From: Oxytricha trifallax
Taxonomy: Eukaryota; Ciliophora; Spirotrichea; Sporadotrichida; Oxytrichidae
Length of the DNA stretch: 64,000 nucleotides
Direction: 5' to 3'
Assembly (NCBI GenBank): GCA_000711775.1
Contig: ARYC01000247.1
Span: 1 to 64,000, forward strand
The notes below the pieces were generated by a model that saw only the letters and a list, made by a program, of their open reading frames with translations, was not told the DNA's origin and did not search any database. Made by a program: the position numbers and the translations under genes. Below are positions 9,191-19,955 of this stretch, piece by piece (position 1 is the first letter of the stretch; every line of letters starts with the position of its first letter).

Positions 9191-12100
9191 TATTAAAAAT
9201 AATAATAGCTATGAAAAATTAACTAATTAAAATCTGCTTTAAAATAATTCAATTATTTGGAAATTTTAATTAAAATAGAGAATAATATAATACAATGAGA
9301 TATTCAGATATACTCTTCTTACATATCGTGGTTTACGTAGTAATTATAAATTTTACAATATTAACTTATTTTTAAGTGAATGTTTCAATCTATATATAAA
9401 ATTAAGTAAGAATCTTCACTGTTATATGTGGTATCACAAATACAGCAATAAAAAACGGAAAGTTCACTGATTTATTTTGGGTTGTATAAAATATTATAAT
9501 TGTTTATTCTTAAATTAAGAATTGTGAGAGGATCAACTTTAGGCTGGCAATTATTAATTATAATCTGTGGGAAAATATGGCCAAAATATTTCGCTAGACT
9601 TTAAGGTTTTTTGTTATTGCCTTCTTTTGCAATAGGATTTATTAGTATCAACCCTAATAAACTAGTTTAATCATAAGAATTCAATATATTTATTTGAGGG
9701 GGGAAGTTTCCTGCTTTTTTTTTATAAATATGAAATTTAATAAATTTTACAAATATAAAAAATATAGCATTTTTATGACCCATTAAATATTTAGAGCATA
9801 TTGTTCATCATTGAAGTGGCTCAAGAAAATATAGTCTAACATTATATAGGTATGGAAAGATAAGATAAATTGAATCAGAATTTCAACATAAATTGGATAC
9901 AATATTTGGAATTACTATGAGTAAAGAGAGGACTATTTAATGGTTTAGAGACGGAGACCTAAAACTATCAGATGATATATGTCAGAGTTTTTTTAAATCT
10001 GAAGATAGATATTCACTATTGATAAATAAATTAAGTATAATTATAACAACGAAATTAGTTCCGAAGTTGGTTGATTGTTGTTATAAAGAAAATTTAATTA
10101 AAAATTAAAAAAAGTGTAGGAAACTTCCCTCAAATATTTTTATATTATAAACCAATTAAGGAAACTTCCCCCCCATTTATTTTATTGTATACAGTAAAAT
10201 TAAAAAAATAGTTTGCGAGCAGCTTGTTGGAAATTTCTCAACATTTTTGATATTTTTGTTTTATGGGTTCTTGCTTAATCATAACTGGATTTACAAAAGT
10301 ATATAAATTAATAATGTTTAATTAAATGTAGATTTTGACGTCAATTTCTATGATAGTCTCTTCCCTTGGATATTTTTTATTTTACTCGATAAAAATTAAT
10401 TTTCAAGATGTTGTTTCTTATGCGCAAGTACTTACTTATATGGGTCTCACAATTTATTAATTAATATATTATGTGATAATTTTACCATCCCATTATTTAA
10501 TTATAGTAATTTTAGGAAATTATTTTGATTAATTTAAAGTAAATTTATGCTTGTTACTTTTATGAAAAGAAATTGAAGCTTGCATTTATCTAACTACATT
10601 AGATAAAAACAATGAATAATGAACTTAAAATATTATTTGACTAGCTTCCTGAAGGAATTGTATTTTAATGGCAGAATATTATTTTTAATTTATTTTAGTT
10701 GTTCGGAAATTAATAATGATACTTTATGGGTATAGCTAGACTTAAGAAAAGAAAGCTCAATATTTCCTAAAATAAGGGAGCTTAACTAAAAATTATTAAA
10801 TTAAAAGGCAATAGTTTTTTAGCAGAACTTTTCTATTAACCAACAGCTCTTAGGTTAGAAACGCTTAGTAATAACTTTTACAACTAAGGCTCTTGAAAAG
10901 TCCAAATGAAGTAGAAACAGAGTTTTACATGCAAGTTTTAACTCTCATTAAGCGAACTTTTTTTTTCAGGTTCTTTGGAATTTTAGAGATGTAAGAATGG
11001 TTGACACCTTAAATGAAGAAAAAAAACGGAAAAAAAAGTGATTATGGTGACCCTCATTTAGCCTTCTGAAATGAAAATAAGGAAAGCATATATATATAAT
11101 TTTTATATTGCTTAAGTCATAAATGATAAATACTAATTTTAAAAACAAAAGTTCGTTTGATTATTATTTTTAAGATATCAATCAATATGTATAACCTTAG
11201 TATCTCATTATCTATAGCTGACCAAATGTGCAAAGAAATTAAAAAATATTAGTAGCTTACTTGAGTGAGAAAAAAATGCTCAACTATATTTATAAATAGA
11301 ACAAATAGATCAAATAAAATAAAAACATAAAATTTAAGTTTGTGATTGTACAATCCAGATACTAAGAAAATATCACTGGCAAACTCAGAGTTTGTTAGGT
11401 TATTTAAATTTATACCTACGAATTAAACGATGGCGGTGCTTTCAGATCAAGCAGATTAGTGTAAGAATATAATATATTTAAAAAATATTAATAATTAAAT
11501 TTATAACTTTCTTAATTTCTTCATATTTTTAGAGCTTTAAGTATCGAAAGTCTAAATAGTAATTAAGATGTAAATAAAAAAAGAGAGTTTTTATTTTTCA
11601 TTAAAACTTTAGGGAATTTTAAAAAAAATGTTATGCTAAACATTTACTCTTAGTAATTATTTATTCAATAGAATAATCTTGGAATCTCTAATTAGGAAAC
11701 TTCAGATCTCGATATTTGTTTAACTAATGAAGTGCTTAAAGATTATAATTTTTAGGAGTAAAATCAAGGAGATTTAATTTATTTTTTTACTAATTGAATT
11801 TATTAGAAAGTTAGGAAGAGGATTGCTCGAACAATCAAATTATTATGTTTTTTATTACATCTTAAAACCCTTTTAAAATGACTGTTTAAGCTTATTAAGG
11901 TTCAATAATTAAGAGAAAATTAATAAGTAATATTTGGATAACCTCCTAGATTTCAGATTTTAAATAATTTATTTCAATCATCAAACACAAAGCTATTCAT
12001 ATTGTGATTAATTTATATTAAAAAAATTCTTAATTTTTACTTTAAAATAATTGTTAAGGATATTAAGTCTAAATAATTGAGGAACCACCTTAAAATTTTA

Positions 12101-15100
12101 TCATTTAAACCAAATGGAGATATTTATTCTTAATTCTATTTATTGCCATTAACTGCTTTATAATTACATTTTTATGAGCATTAAAAAGAGTTGAAACCTT
12201 GAATATTTTTTTAATTAGTTTCCACTCCTTAAAGTTCTAATATGATAAGCATTTTAGAAGCATCTCAGTTAGAGACTAGAGATGATAAGTTTAGACTTAT
12301 GTTTTATTTTAAAAGTACTATTAAATAGTCAATGTTGAAGAAAATCTTAATCTCAGAAATCAAATTAATAATAATAATTCAGGCACTCATTATTTATTCA
12401 TATATTTTATAGATAGGCAATAGATTTCCCTATCTAAAATCAAAAAATATAAAAATTATACATTTCTTTTAATAAAACTAATAAGGTTTTTAAAGGTATC
12501 TAGTGAAGATATTTCAGGGAATAAATTTTTTTAAGCTAAAACTCGAGTAAAACTTTTTGCCTTGTTCATTTAGCAAATGATTATAACAGCTTTGCAATAA
12601 TTAATTTTCAGCGTTTGTAATATTGAGGTTTTCTTAGTCCCATGATTACACAAATCATTCTAATGTAACAAACATATCTAATGTTTTATTCAGGTTGTGA
12701 ATTATTTAGTAAATAATTCAAATGTTGTTAACTACTCAATATGAACTCATTAAAATTATGAAATAATAAATGTAAAAGAATTTATAAAGCCTCAAATTTA
12801 TGAATTAAATAATGTTAGAAGTAATTGCTAAAATGTATCAAACTATATATTTACTGATATAAACTAAAATCATATTGATATTAATTTAAAGTTTTGGATG
12901 AATAATTTTATAGGATTATATAATGTCAAATTTTATTCCAAGACGTATACCACAGAATGATAATGATAAAGAATATAACTCCAATAATAAGGTATGAAAA
13001 ACTTAAGGTTGAAAACCATTTTTTCGAAATGTTAACTGCTACCGTATCTCATGATATGAGAACACCTTTAAATGCGATGACAGGGTTATTGAACAGTCTC
13101 GATGTTTATATCACTGACTCTAATGGAAGAAGATTCTTATCTATTATAAGAAACTCAACTCGATTTATGTGCTTTCTAGTTAATGACTTACTTGACTTTT
13201 TCCAAATTAGAAATGGAAAATTTAAGCACATTACTTAAAAATGGACAATACATTTAATTAAAAATGACAAAACCATTCTTTTCATTACACATTAAATATT
13301 AGTCATAAATATAGCAGGTTTAAATCAATAAATAAAAACCTAAATTCCTATTAATATTTCTCCTACAAACATAAGACGATACTCTTCCCCATCCCCATTT
13401 ATACCTTGTTTATTATAATTTTGTATTTTCAAAGTCTATTGATAGATTTTATTCTTAATTTCTTGATCTCTAACAGCTTTTATTCCTCTTAAACATATTT
13501 TTATATTTCTAATTGATTTAAAATTGTCTTAATCTTAGCAATATTTGAAATAGAGGCATTTTAATGTTAATCATTTCATATAATATTTAAGACTTTTATC
13601 GACCCTTCTATTTATTTTTAAATAAGAAAAGATTACTTGATAGATTTTATTTTATTTCTTTAATTCAGTAAAATAATTTATAAAGATTTAGCTAAAATAG
13701 CATAATTATAGGTGAATATATTAATCTAATCAACTTTGCACATGTTTGAATTTAATATTAAAATAAATATATATTTTTAGGTACTCTACCGCAGATTTTT
13801 AAGTATAAACCAGTTTTGCGGTAGAGTACCTTAATTATAATAATTAAAAATAAAGTTAAATACAGCATTACTTTTTACAGAAAATGCATGAAATATTTAT
13901 TTAATAATTTTTTTAATTAATATTAGGTTATTGTTACTTTTTAAGGCAACTTTACTTAAAGATTGAATATTTTAAGAGCTATAATTTTAATTTATAATTC
14001 TCTTATTAATAATAATTAAATTACATATTACTTTTTCTACAAACTGCATTTCATATTTATTCATAGCATTTAAATTTAAATATTTTCATAATTAATATAA
14101 TTAAGGTACTCTACCGCAAAACAGCCTAAATGCGGTCTATATAAGAGGATGCCCAGAAAACTTTTTCATGACTTAGCCACATTAATCTACAGTTGTGATA
14201 ATCGTAACTTCACTGACACTTTAATTTCTAATTTTGTTATTTCAACCAGCTAGAAATCCAATAAGATTCCTTCCTAAAAGAATACGAAGAAGATTGAGAA
14301 GTATTTTTAAATAGAGGAATATAAGATTAAGGTCTGAGGGCTTGTCTCATTAAATTTTAGAAAGTTTAATATAAAATAGTTTGGTAATAACATCACCTCA
14401 TGTATAGCAACATCTACAACTTCTACTTCAGCTTTCGTAGAGCGATATGTTTGGGGTAATAAAATATAAAACATCAAGTCCTGGATAATTCATTGGCGAG
14501 TGCTCTAATTAATTTGAAGAATGAAATTATTAAATAAAAAGCAACATTTTTAAACATAAAAGAATAATCAAATAAATAAATATTTAGAAAAATAATAAAT
14601 TATATGATAAGGGGGGGAGGGTCATATTTTTTTATGGGGGGGGGAGGGGGGTAGGGTGGGTCTCGGTCAGAACACATATCTTAAAGTTTTCTCTTTTTCT
14701 TTTTTGATTTAAGATATTTATAAACTTAAAAATGTATTTACATCTGCAAAATGTTAATGAGACAACATCTTTAATACACACATTTAAAACACTAATTATA
14801 TCAACTTTATGTAGGGGTTACGAGTGCATGCTATATAACAGCACGCTTTGAAAAGAATTAAGCAGCTTTCTACTTGAAGTCGTTAACTATCCTGAATTTA
14901 AAAGGGTTTGAATAAAAATCATATTGAATTTAAGGAAGATATTAATTATTAGATAAATTATATTTACATTAAGTAAAGAGTATTAAAAATCTGCAACTTT
15001 AAAACTTCTATAATCGTATAATTAATCTTGTAAATTTAATTTAAATAGAATTACTTTAATTTTATCAAGCATTTAGTTTCACTATCCTCTTGTTTTGGTA

Positions 15101-18003
15101 TTAAAATTTTAAATGATTTTTATTTATGATAGCTGTTTAATTTTATAATTTTATCAATAAATTAATTCTTATTTTATATTTATTCAGCCAAAATTTAAAA
15201 AGAAATTAGAATGGGTCAACTTGAACAATTTAAAATTTATTTTTGTAATTCATTCAGAGAACTGATTGATATGTTCAGTATAGGCGCTAATGAGAAAGGG
15301 ATTTAAATATTCTACGAAATTTCTTCTGATTTTCCAGTCTCATTATACCTTGATGAGCAAAGAACTAAACAGGTTTTATTGAATCTTCTTTAAAACTCTT
15401 TAAAGTTTACTTTTAAGGGGTATATCAAGGTAACTGTAAACTACAATGAGGCAAATTAAACGCTTATAGTTAGTGTTTAAGATACAGGTATAGGAATTAA
15501 ATAAGAAGAAAGATCTCAGTTATTTACTTTATTTGGGAAATTAGAATCTACAGCCTAGATAAATACTTCTGGCATAGGTCTAGGTCTAAGTATCTGCAAG
15601 AAAATTGTTGAAATGTTCGATGGGAAAATTTGGCTTGACTAAGAGTATATATAGGGCACTAAGTTCACATTTCAAATCAGAGCTAAAGATATTTTTGCTA
15701 GCGAAACTTATTGCCTCAAATCTTTTTCGATTTTGATTTATAAAAAAAAAGAATGCAATCAGATCGTATTAAAAGGTACTTTTAATGTTATATAAAAGAT
15801 ATTCCTTAATCCCCTACCTACCCCTAAAATACCCTATTTTATATAAATCTAGTTTAAATATGACATTTTCGGATTTATAATGCTAAGATCATCATTAATT
15901 ATTTGTTTAATTAGACCTCTCCCTTAGACTTCTTTATAAAATATGCTTATATAATTAGCTAATAAATAAATGCAGATCATAAAGACAAGTTCTATTTTTA
16001 AAATAATTGTATCTATGGATTATTTTATTATGAGATATACTAGCTTAAAATAGAATCAAATCAATGTTAATGAATTTCTTCTTTATTACTAATTTAGGTT
16101 GAACCTATAATTTTCTAATTTTATATGCTCTAGTTGCTTTTTCAAAATTTTATTTAAGATTATATAAATTAGATTTGCTAAGAAATAGGGATCCAAAATT
16201 AATGAGGATCTAAAACTAGTAAATAAAGAAATTTTGCTAATAATATTATTTATATTATAAATTATAGTGGAAATTTTAACAAGTTTAATTTGAAGGTAAC
16301 TCTCAAATAAGGCAAAATTAATTTAATCTATAATACATTTATTTAACAGTATCAAGAAAATTCTCAATTCAAAATATAAATAAATTTACTGAAGGATTTT
16401 GGGTCTTTACTTTACTAACAGCTGAAAAATTTGCTGAAGAAAATGAAACTTATCATTTATTAAAAAGTTAACTCTCGAGAAGAGAGGCTGGACAAATTAA
16501 CTCTATTTAGACAGATCTTTCGTAATACAATCTAAATGAGAGTTGTGATTTAAGCATTAATCTTATTACGCAAGACCCTCCATTGATGATTACATTTATA
16601 TTTTTATATTTAAACTTACAAAGAAACTTACAAGTCTTACAGATTGTTCTTGTTAAAGAGTGTCAGAAATATTAGTTGTTGATGACAATATTTTTAACGT
16701 TATCACTCTCTAAGCTATCTTGCAAATGCAATTTGGTTATTAATCAGACAAAGCAAGCAATGGAGCGGAAGCAGTAAAAACATATAATTTAAGTAATATT
16801 TTTGATTTTAAATTATAATTTTGCTATGTTTGTATCTTTATTTTTTGTTTTGTAAAATAACTCTAATTAAGAAAAAGTAGACAATTTTGAGAGAATAATG
16901 GAAAAATTAATAATAAATATTTATAAGTATTTGATTATTAAATTTCGAAAATTAATATCTTGTATTTGTATAAACTAGAAATATTGACTTTAATTAAAAA
17001 AAAAAACATTTTAAAAATTCATAGACATATAAAGAAGAAAACTTTAGTATAACCTTTTTGGTGATTTATTTATCACAGATATATTTAATATTACTTAATT
17101 TAGATTTTAAGATTCTTTATTTCCTAGTAAATAATGTTTTTCTTAATATCAATTGTAACTATTAATAAGTTGTTAAATTTGATATATATCATTACATTAT
17201 AATATTTAAAATAATAAAAATTATAATTAGATATTCAAAACGTTTACACATTATTATTATATTCATAATAACTAATTATTTTAGAGTTTTATAGTCTATA
17301 ATAAAAAAAATTGAGCATAATGCAGTATTAATTTTGATTTGTAAAATAATAATTTAAAGAAATTACTTTTTTGAAAAATATGTTTTGCAAAATACCCCAA
17401 AACCCTCCTTTATTATTAATTGCGTTTGCTTTTAGATATAAAGAGTTATTTCCAAGCCAAAATGAAGAACAATTAAAAAAAAATTAATTTGTATAGTTAC
17501 ATTTAAATATCTCTTTTTGCCTCAGTATGGTCAAAGTATCACTAAAGGAGAAGATAAGTCCAAATTGATTGGTAAAAATACTAAAATTTTAATTTTAATA
17601 AATTGAGATTTGTCATCCGCATGATTAAAATTTTTCTAAATAATATTTGCTTGAATCAAAATTATAAAGTAAATAAGGGAAATATAAATTTAATTTTTGT
17701 AAAAGGTGGAGTAGAGACATAATGAATTAAGAGATAATTTGAGCTTTTGCTAATGCTAGAAGAATTATCAATACAAAATAATATTTATGGATTGTAACAT
17801 GCCAGTAATGGATGGGTTCTAGGCGACTTAAGAAATAAGGAAGTTTGAAGAAAAATTGAAATCAGAGAATGATGAATACTAGAAAATGCACATAGTCGCT
17901 TTGACAGCCTACTCAACTGACATGTTTTCCAAAAAATGCCTTGACTCAGGCATGAATGAGTTCCAAACCAAGCCAGTTTCTAGTCAAAACTAATTACTTT
18001 AAA
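9113..18003 (+). CDS. HK2: hybrid sensor histidine kinase, IES-interrupted
   Basis: Membrane-bound hybrid histidine kinase, the only family member on the plus strand. Start ATG 9113 (MKHKFTLHIEDEKIREQ) matches the N-termini of HK3-HK6. Segments in order: N-terminus 9113 to about 9190, membrane parts about 9515-9660 and 10210-10310, PAS-like 10612-10672, linker 12240-12330, HisKA 12957-13225, HATPase 15190-15700, linker about 16390-16590, receiver 16657-18003. Order is linear. Pointers AAAATTTAA, AATT and ATATAA are resolved. The C-terminal stop was not resolved: the frame stays open after TKPVSSQNQ, so the last boundary is approximate. Between 10680 and 12230 and between 15700 and 16390 only IES-like DNA is seen. 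Confidence 0.85.
9515..9660 (+). CDS. HK2 MDS: first membrane segments
   Basis: Reads GWQLLIIICGKIW followed by GFLLLPSFAIGFISI. The two hydrophobic runs occupy the place of the membrane segment before TWKKP in HK3 and HK5. Boundaries were not resolved by pointers. Confidence 0.6.
9696..10174 (+). mobile_element. Mariner-like remnant with GGGGGGAAGTTTCC ends
   Basis: An IES of HK2 contains a small element bounded by GAGGGGGGAAGTTTCC (9696-9711) and its complement at 10119-10131, with a second copy at 10160-10174. Inside, about 9878-10110, the plus frame reads FGITMSKERTIQWFRDGDLKL, resembling the (W)F(R/K)xGDxxL motif at the DNA-binding end of mariner transposases. No catalytic domain follows. 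Similar GGGGGAGTTTCC occurs at 18721. The family call is tentative. Confidence 0.4.
10210..10310 (+). CDS. HK2 MDS: membrane segment (FYGFLLNHNWIYKS)
   Basis: Plus frame VCEQLVGNFSTFLIFLFYG followed by FLLNHNWIYKS aligns with VFGILCSHTWFYTS in HK3 and [13 protein letters not shown] in HK5. A following piece (DFDVNFYDSLFPWIFFILL, about 10331-10390) may be the next membrane part. Confidence 0.6.
10612..10672 (+). CDS. HK2 MDS: PAS-like start
   Basis: Reads NNELKILFDQLPEGIVF, the conserved opening of the PAS-like sensor segment in all five kinases. It probably ends at GIVF, where the consensus continues with (L/Y)(Y/F)(D/N)P. Confidence 0.75.
12240..12330 (+). CDS. HK2 MDS: PAS to HisKA linker
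   Basis: Reads SILEASQLETRDDKFRLMF. It aligns with LVEASEINDPTMRFKILLL (HK4), [17 protein letters not shown] (HK5) and SVIEATEDDKLNF (HK6). Confidence 0.7.
12957..13225 (+). CDS. HK2 MDS: HisKA domain
   Basis: Dimerisation and phosphoacceptor domain. [20 protein letters not shown] holds the phosphorylated His of the H-box, and the piece ends [14 protein letters not shown]. Unlike HK3 and HK4, this copy has no IES within the H-box helix. It ends at pointer AAAATTTAA (13217-13225). Confidence 0.92.
13811..14121. mobile_element. Small MITE with GTTTTGCGGTAGAGTACC ends
   Basis: Terminal inverted repeats GTTTTGCGGTAGAGTACCTT at 13811 and its complement ending at about 14121, with AT-rich filling. 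A third GGTACTCTACCGCA at 13781 forms a hairpin with the left end, suggesting a nested or partly duplicated terminus. It lies inside an IES of HK2. Confidence 0.7.
14149..14517 (+). pseudogene. Unidentified coding-like frame inside HK2 IES
   Basis: ATG at 14149 opens MPRKLFHDLATLIYSCDNRN. The same frame runs past an in-frame TGA (14335-14337) to TGA 14515-14517 and includes STTSTSAFVERYVWGNKIQ. G+C is visibly above its surroundings. No family was recognised. It begins 28 bases after the end of the MITE. It might be an MDS of another gene, a captured gene scrap, or a single-TGA pseudogene. Confidence 0.45.
14611..14662 (+). repeat. G-rich tract
   Basis: Runs of G up to 10 (GGGGGGGAGGG, then GGGGGGGGGGAGGGGGGTAGGGTGGG) with G-quadruplex potential, in otherwise AT-rich IES DNA. 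The following GGTCAGAAC is also found at 19555 after a diverged GGGATGTAGGGTAGAAT, so the tract may mark an element end. Confidence 0.6.
15190..15700 (+). CDS. HK2 MDS: HATPase_c domain
   Basis: ATP-binding catalytic domain. Visible are [38 protein letters not shown] (N-box Asn), VSVQDTGIGIK (G1) and SGIGLGLSICKKIVEMF (G2). The DTG site is uninterrupted here, while HK3 and HK5 carry an IES at the same place. A 20-nt IES lies at 15231-15250. The 3' boundary after FTFQIRAKDIF is approximate. Confidence 0.93.
15231..15250. other. HK2 micro-IES, 20 nt, pointer AATT
   Basis: AATT at 15227-15230 and 15247-15250. Removal joins VNLN to NSFRELIDMFS and corrects the frame. The IES is wholly A+T except for one G. 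Confidence 0.8.
16390..16590 (+). CDS. HK2 MDS: ATPase to receiver linker
   Basis: Plus frame reads TAEKFAEENETYHLLKSQL, REAGQINSIQTDLSQYNLNE and LSINLITQDPP. G+C is above the surrounding IES DNA. Its position equals that of the variable acidic/polar linker of HK5 (46800-47060) and HK6 (56880-57010). Boundaries are unresolved. Confidence 0.6.
16657..16787 (+). CDS. HK2 MDS: receiver, first part
   Basis: Reads [20 protein letters not shown] then QSDKASNGAEAVKTY. The DD pair that binds the metal is present. It ends at pointer ATATAA (16782-16787). Confidence 0.9.
16788..17441. other. HK2 IES, 654 nt, pointer ATATAA
   Basis: ATATAA at 16782-16787 and 17436-17441. Removal joins EAVKTY to KELFPSQNEEQLKK in frame. 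No feature was recognised inside. Confidence 0.75.
17436..17480 (+). CDS. HK2 short MDS in receiver
   Basis: About 45 nt reading KELFPSQNEEQLKK, between two IESs. The 3' junction lies in an A run and probably uses an A-only pointer shared with the A run at about 17700. Confidence 0.55.
17703..18003 (+). CDS. HK2 MDS: receiver, second part
   Basis: Reads IIFMDCNMPVMDGFQATQEI (phospho-accepting Asp in MDCNMP), HIVALTAYSTDMFSKKCLDS and EFQTKPVSS (conserved Lys). It follows KVEQRHNELRDNLSF. The frame stays open past TKPVSSQNQLLQNK, so the real stop is uncertain. Confidence 0.9.
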
Positions 18004-19110
18004 ATAAGCAAATAATTATTATTAATTTACTGTATTTTTTATAAAAAATAATGTTTTTGTTTATCTTTAATTAACTTAGTTAAGATAGTTTGGAGCTAAT
18101 TTTGAAATTTTTCATTTTTCTAAGTGTTATAATTTTAGTTTTTTTTTTATAATAAAGTTCTAGAATTAATTTTTTAATTTATAACTTAAAATTACTATTA
18201 AAAGTGAACTCTATAATTTTTGAATTAACTTTATAATAAAAATCTTTAATCTTTTTTGATTATTTTTTTTTCCATTAAAATATTTATTTTATTTCCCAGT
18301 AGTCATATTTATCTTTTTTAATAATAAAATTCGTTGAAATATATTGTTTTAAGTGATGCAATATATTAAGTTCTCAAAAAGATATTGATTTCATGAATAA
18401 TCAAAAACTAAACTAAATATTAAAAAAAAAGAATGATTTAAAATAATAATATTTTACTTTACATCTTTTTAATATAATTTTTTGTATATTATTACTATAA
18501 TATAATAATTTTACTCTTATAAATTTCATTATAATACTCAAAGAGATCAATGATATATAATTATCAAATATATAAATTTTTCAACACAGCGAAACCTCAA
18601 TAAATTTAATATTAAAGTCTTTAATGATTTATCTAATTCATTTTTATATAATTTCTTATAATTAATTATTGATTTCACTTAATTTTTATTTGTGATGCAT
18701 GTTTTAGTTTTTTTATAAGAGGGGGAGTTTCCTGACCCAAACATTATTATGTTCACCATAAATATATAAAAGAAACATACTATTACTATTTCAATTTCCA
18801 TCCCCTATATAAAACAATATATTTTTTTAATAATTTTCAAGATTTATTACTATCCCTTGTCTCATTAAATATTGGAATCAGCAAGAACTAATATTTTAAT
18901 TGATATAGTGATTTTCATAAAAATTTTCGAATCTTTATCAATATATAAAAGTCAATTGATGCTAAATTAGTTGAATTTGTTTAAAGATGATGATAATACA
19001 TTTTTAAATTTAACTTAAAATCACTATCTTCAGATAGAGTATGATTCAAATGCTAAGAATATATCTTTCACTAATTAGAGAATTTTTATTTTAAGGGGGT
19101 CATATTATTT
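18004..19110. other. AT-rich spacer between HK2 and HK3
   Basis: Convergent 3' flanks of HK2 and HK3. It holds a GGGGGAGTTTCCTGACCC motif at 18721 resembling the ends of the element at 9696. Nothing else was recognised. Confidence 0.5.
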
Positions 19111-19522
19111 TAGGAATACATTTGATTTTGGGAAAAAATAAATTAATCAAAATTAATAAAAGTATAATTCGTGGCAGTTAACTTTCTGGAAACCTTTACA
19201 ATATGGTACTTGTTCGATAGAGAATTTAATTTCAGCTGGACTTTACTATTTGCGGTACCCTTCTATCGCATCCCTGGAGCGAGATAACTTGACTTTAATT
19301 TTGGCATTAGAATCAACTAAACAAATCAGCCAAAATTAAAGTCAAGTTATCTCGCTCCAGGGATGCGATAGAAGGGTACCGCAAATAGTAAAGTCCAGCT
19401 GAATTTAAATTCTCTATCGAACAAGTACCATATTGTAAAGGTTTCCAGAAAGTTAACTGCCACGAATTATACTTTTATTAATTTTGATTAATTTATTTTT
19501 TCCCAAAATCAAATGTATTCCT
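19111..19522. mobile_element. Palindromic element P2
   Basis: Almost perfect palindrome of about 412 bp. The outer end TAGGAATACATTTGATTTTG pairs with its complement at 19503-19522, the inner arms carry GTGGCAGTTAAC, CGATAGAGAATT and GGAGCGAGATAACTTGAC, and the loop is about 40 nt. No coding capacity. Same family as 8556, 34024 and 54985. Confidence 0.93.
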
Positions 19523-19828
19523 ACAATATTAATGGGGATGTAGGGTAGAATATTGGTCAGAACAACCATCAATTGGAATAAAGCTAATAATTTAATTTAT
19601 AAACAGTTTAAAATATTTATTATACAACTTCCTTGCGATTTAAATAGATTTAAATAATACTTTTAACTATTTTTTAAGAAATTAGAAATATTAGAGTCTT
19701 TATTAAGGAAAGTTTATTTAAGAAATTTAAGGGATTTTAATTATAAATGAAATTTAAAGTTTGTAACATTATAGAATGGATTGAGAATTCATACTATGAG
19801 TCTTGATAGTTTTAATTAAAAATATATA

Positions 19829-19955
19829 TCATTTATTTAATTATTATAGTTATAGAACTTATTCAATTTGATCAGCACTTACTGGCTTTGTAAGATAGTC
19901 ATCCATACCAACTTCGAGACATTTTTATTTAAATAGATCTGCTGTGTATGCTGTT
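19829..19955 (-). CDS. HK3 last MDS: receiver C-terminus
   Basis: Reads AYTADLFKQKCLEVGMDDYL then TKPVSADQIEQVLQLQQLNK and TGA. The conserved Lys of TKP is present. Confidence 0.93.

Larger units (their letters stand above)
13226..15198. other. HK2 IES, 1973 nt, pointer AAAATTTAA
   Basis: The 9-bp repeat AAAATTTAA occurs at 13217-13225 and 15190-15198. Keeping one copy joins NGKF to KKKLEWVNLNN and restores the frame into the ATPase once the small IES at 15231 is also removed. The IES carries a MITE (13811-14121), an unidentified open frame (14149-14517) and a G-rich tract (14611-14662). Confidence 0.85.

Noticed and set aside
13781-13832. Transcription terminator hairpin
   Set aside because: GGTACTCTACCGCA..TGCGGTAGAGTACC is explained by MITE ends within an IES.
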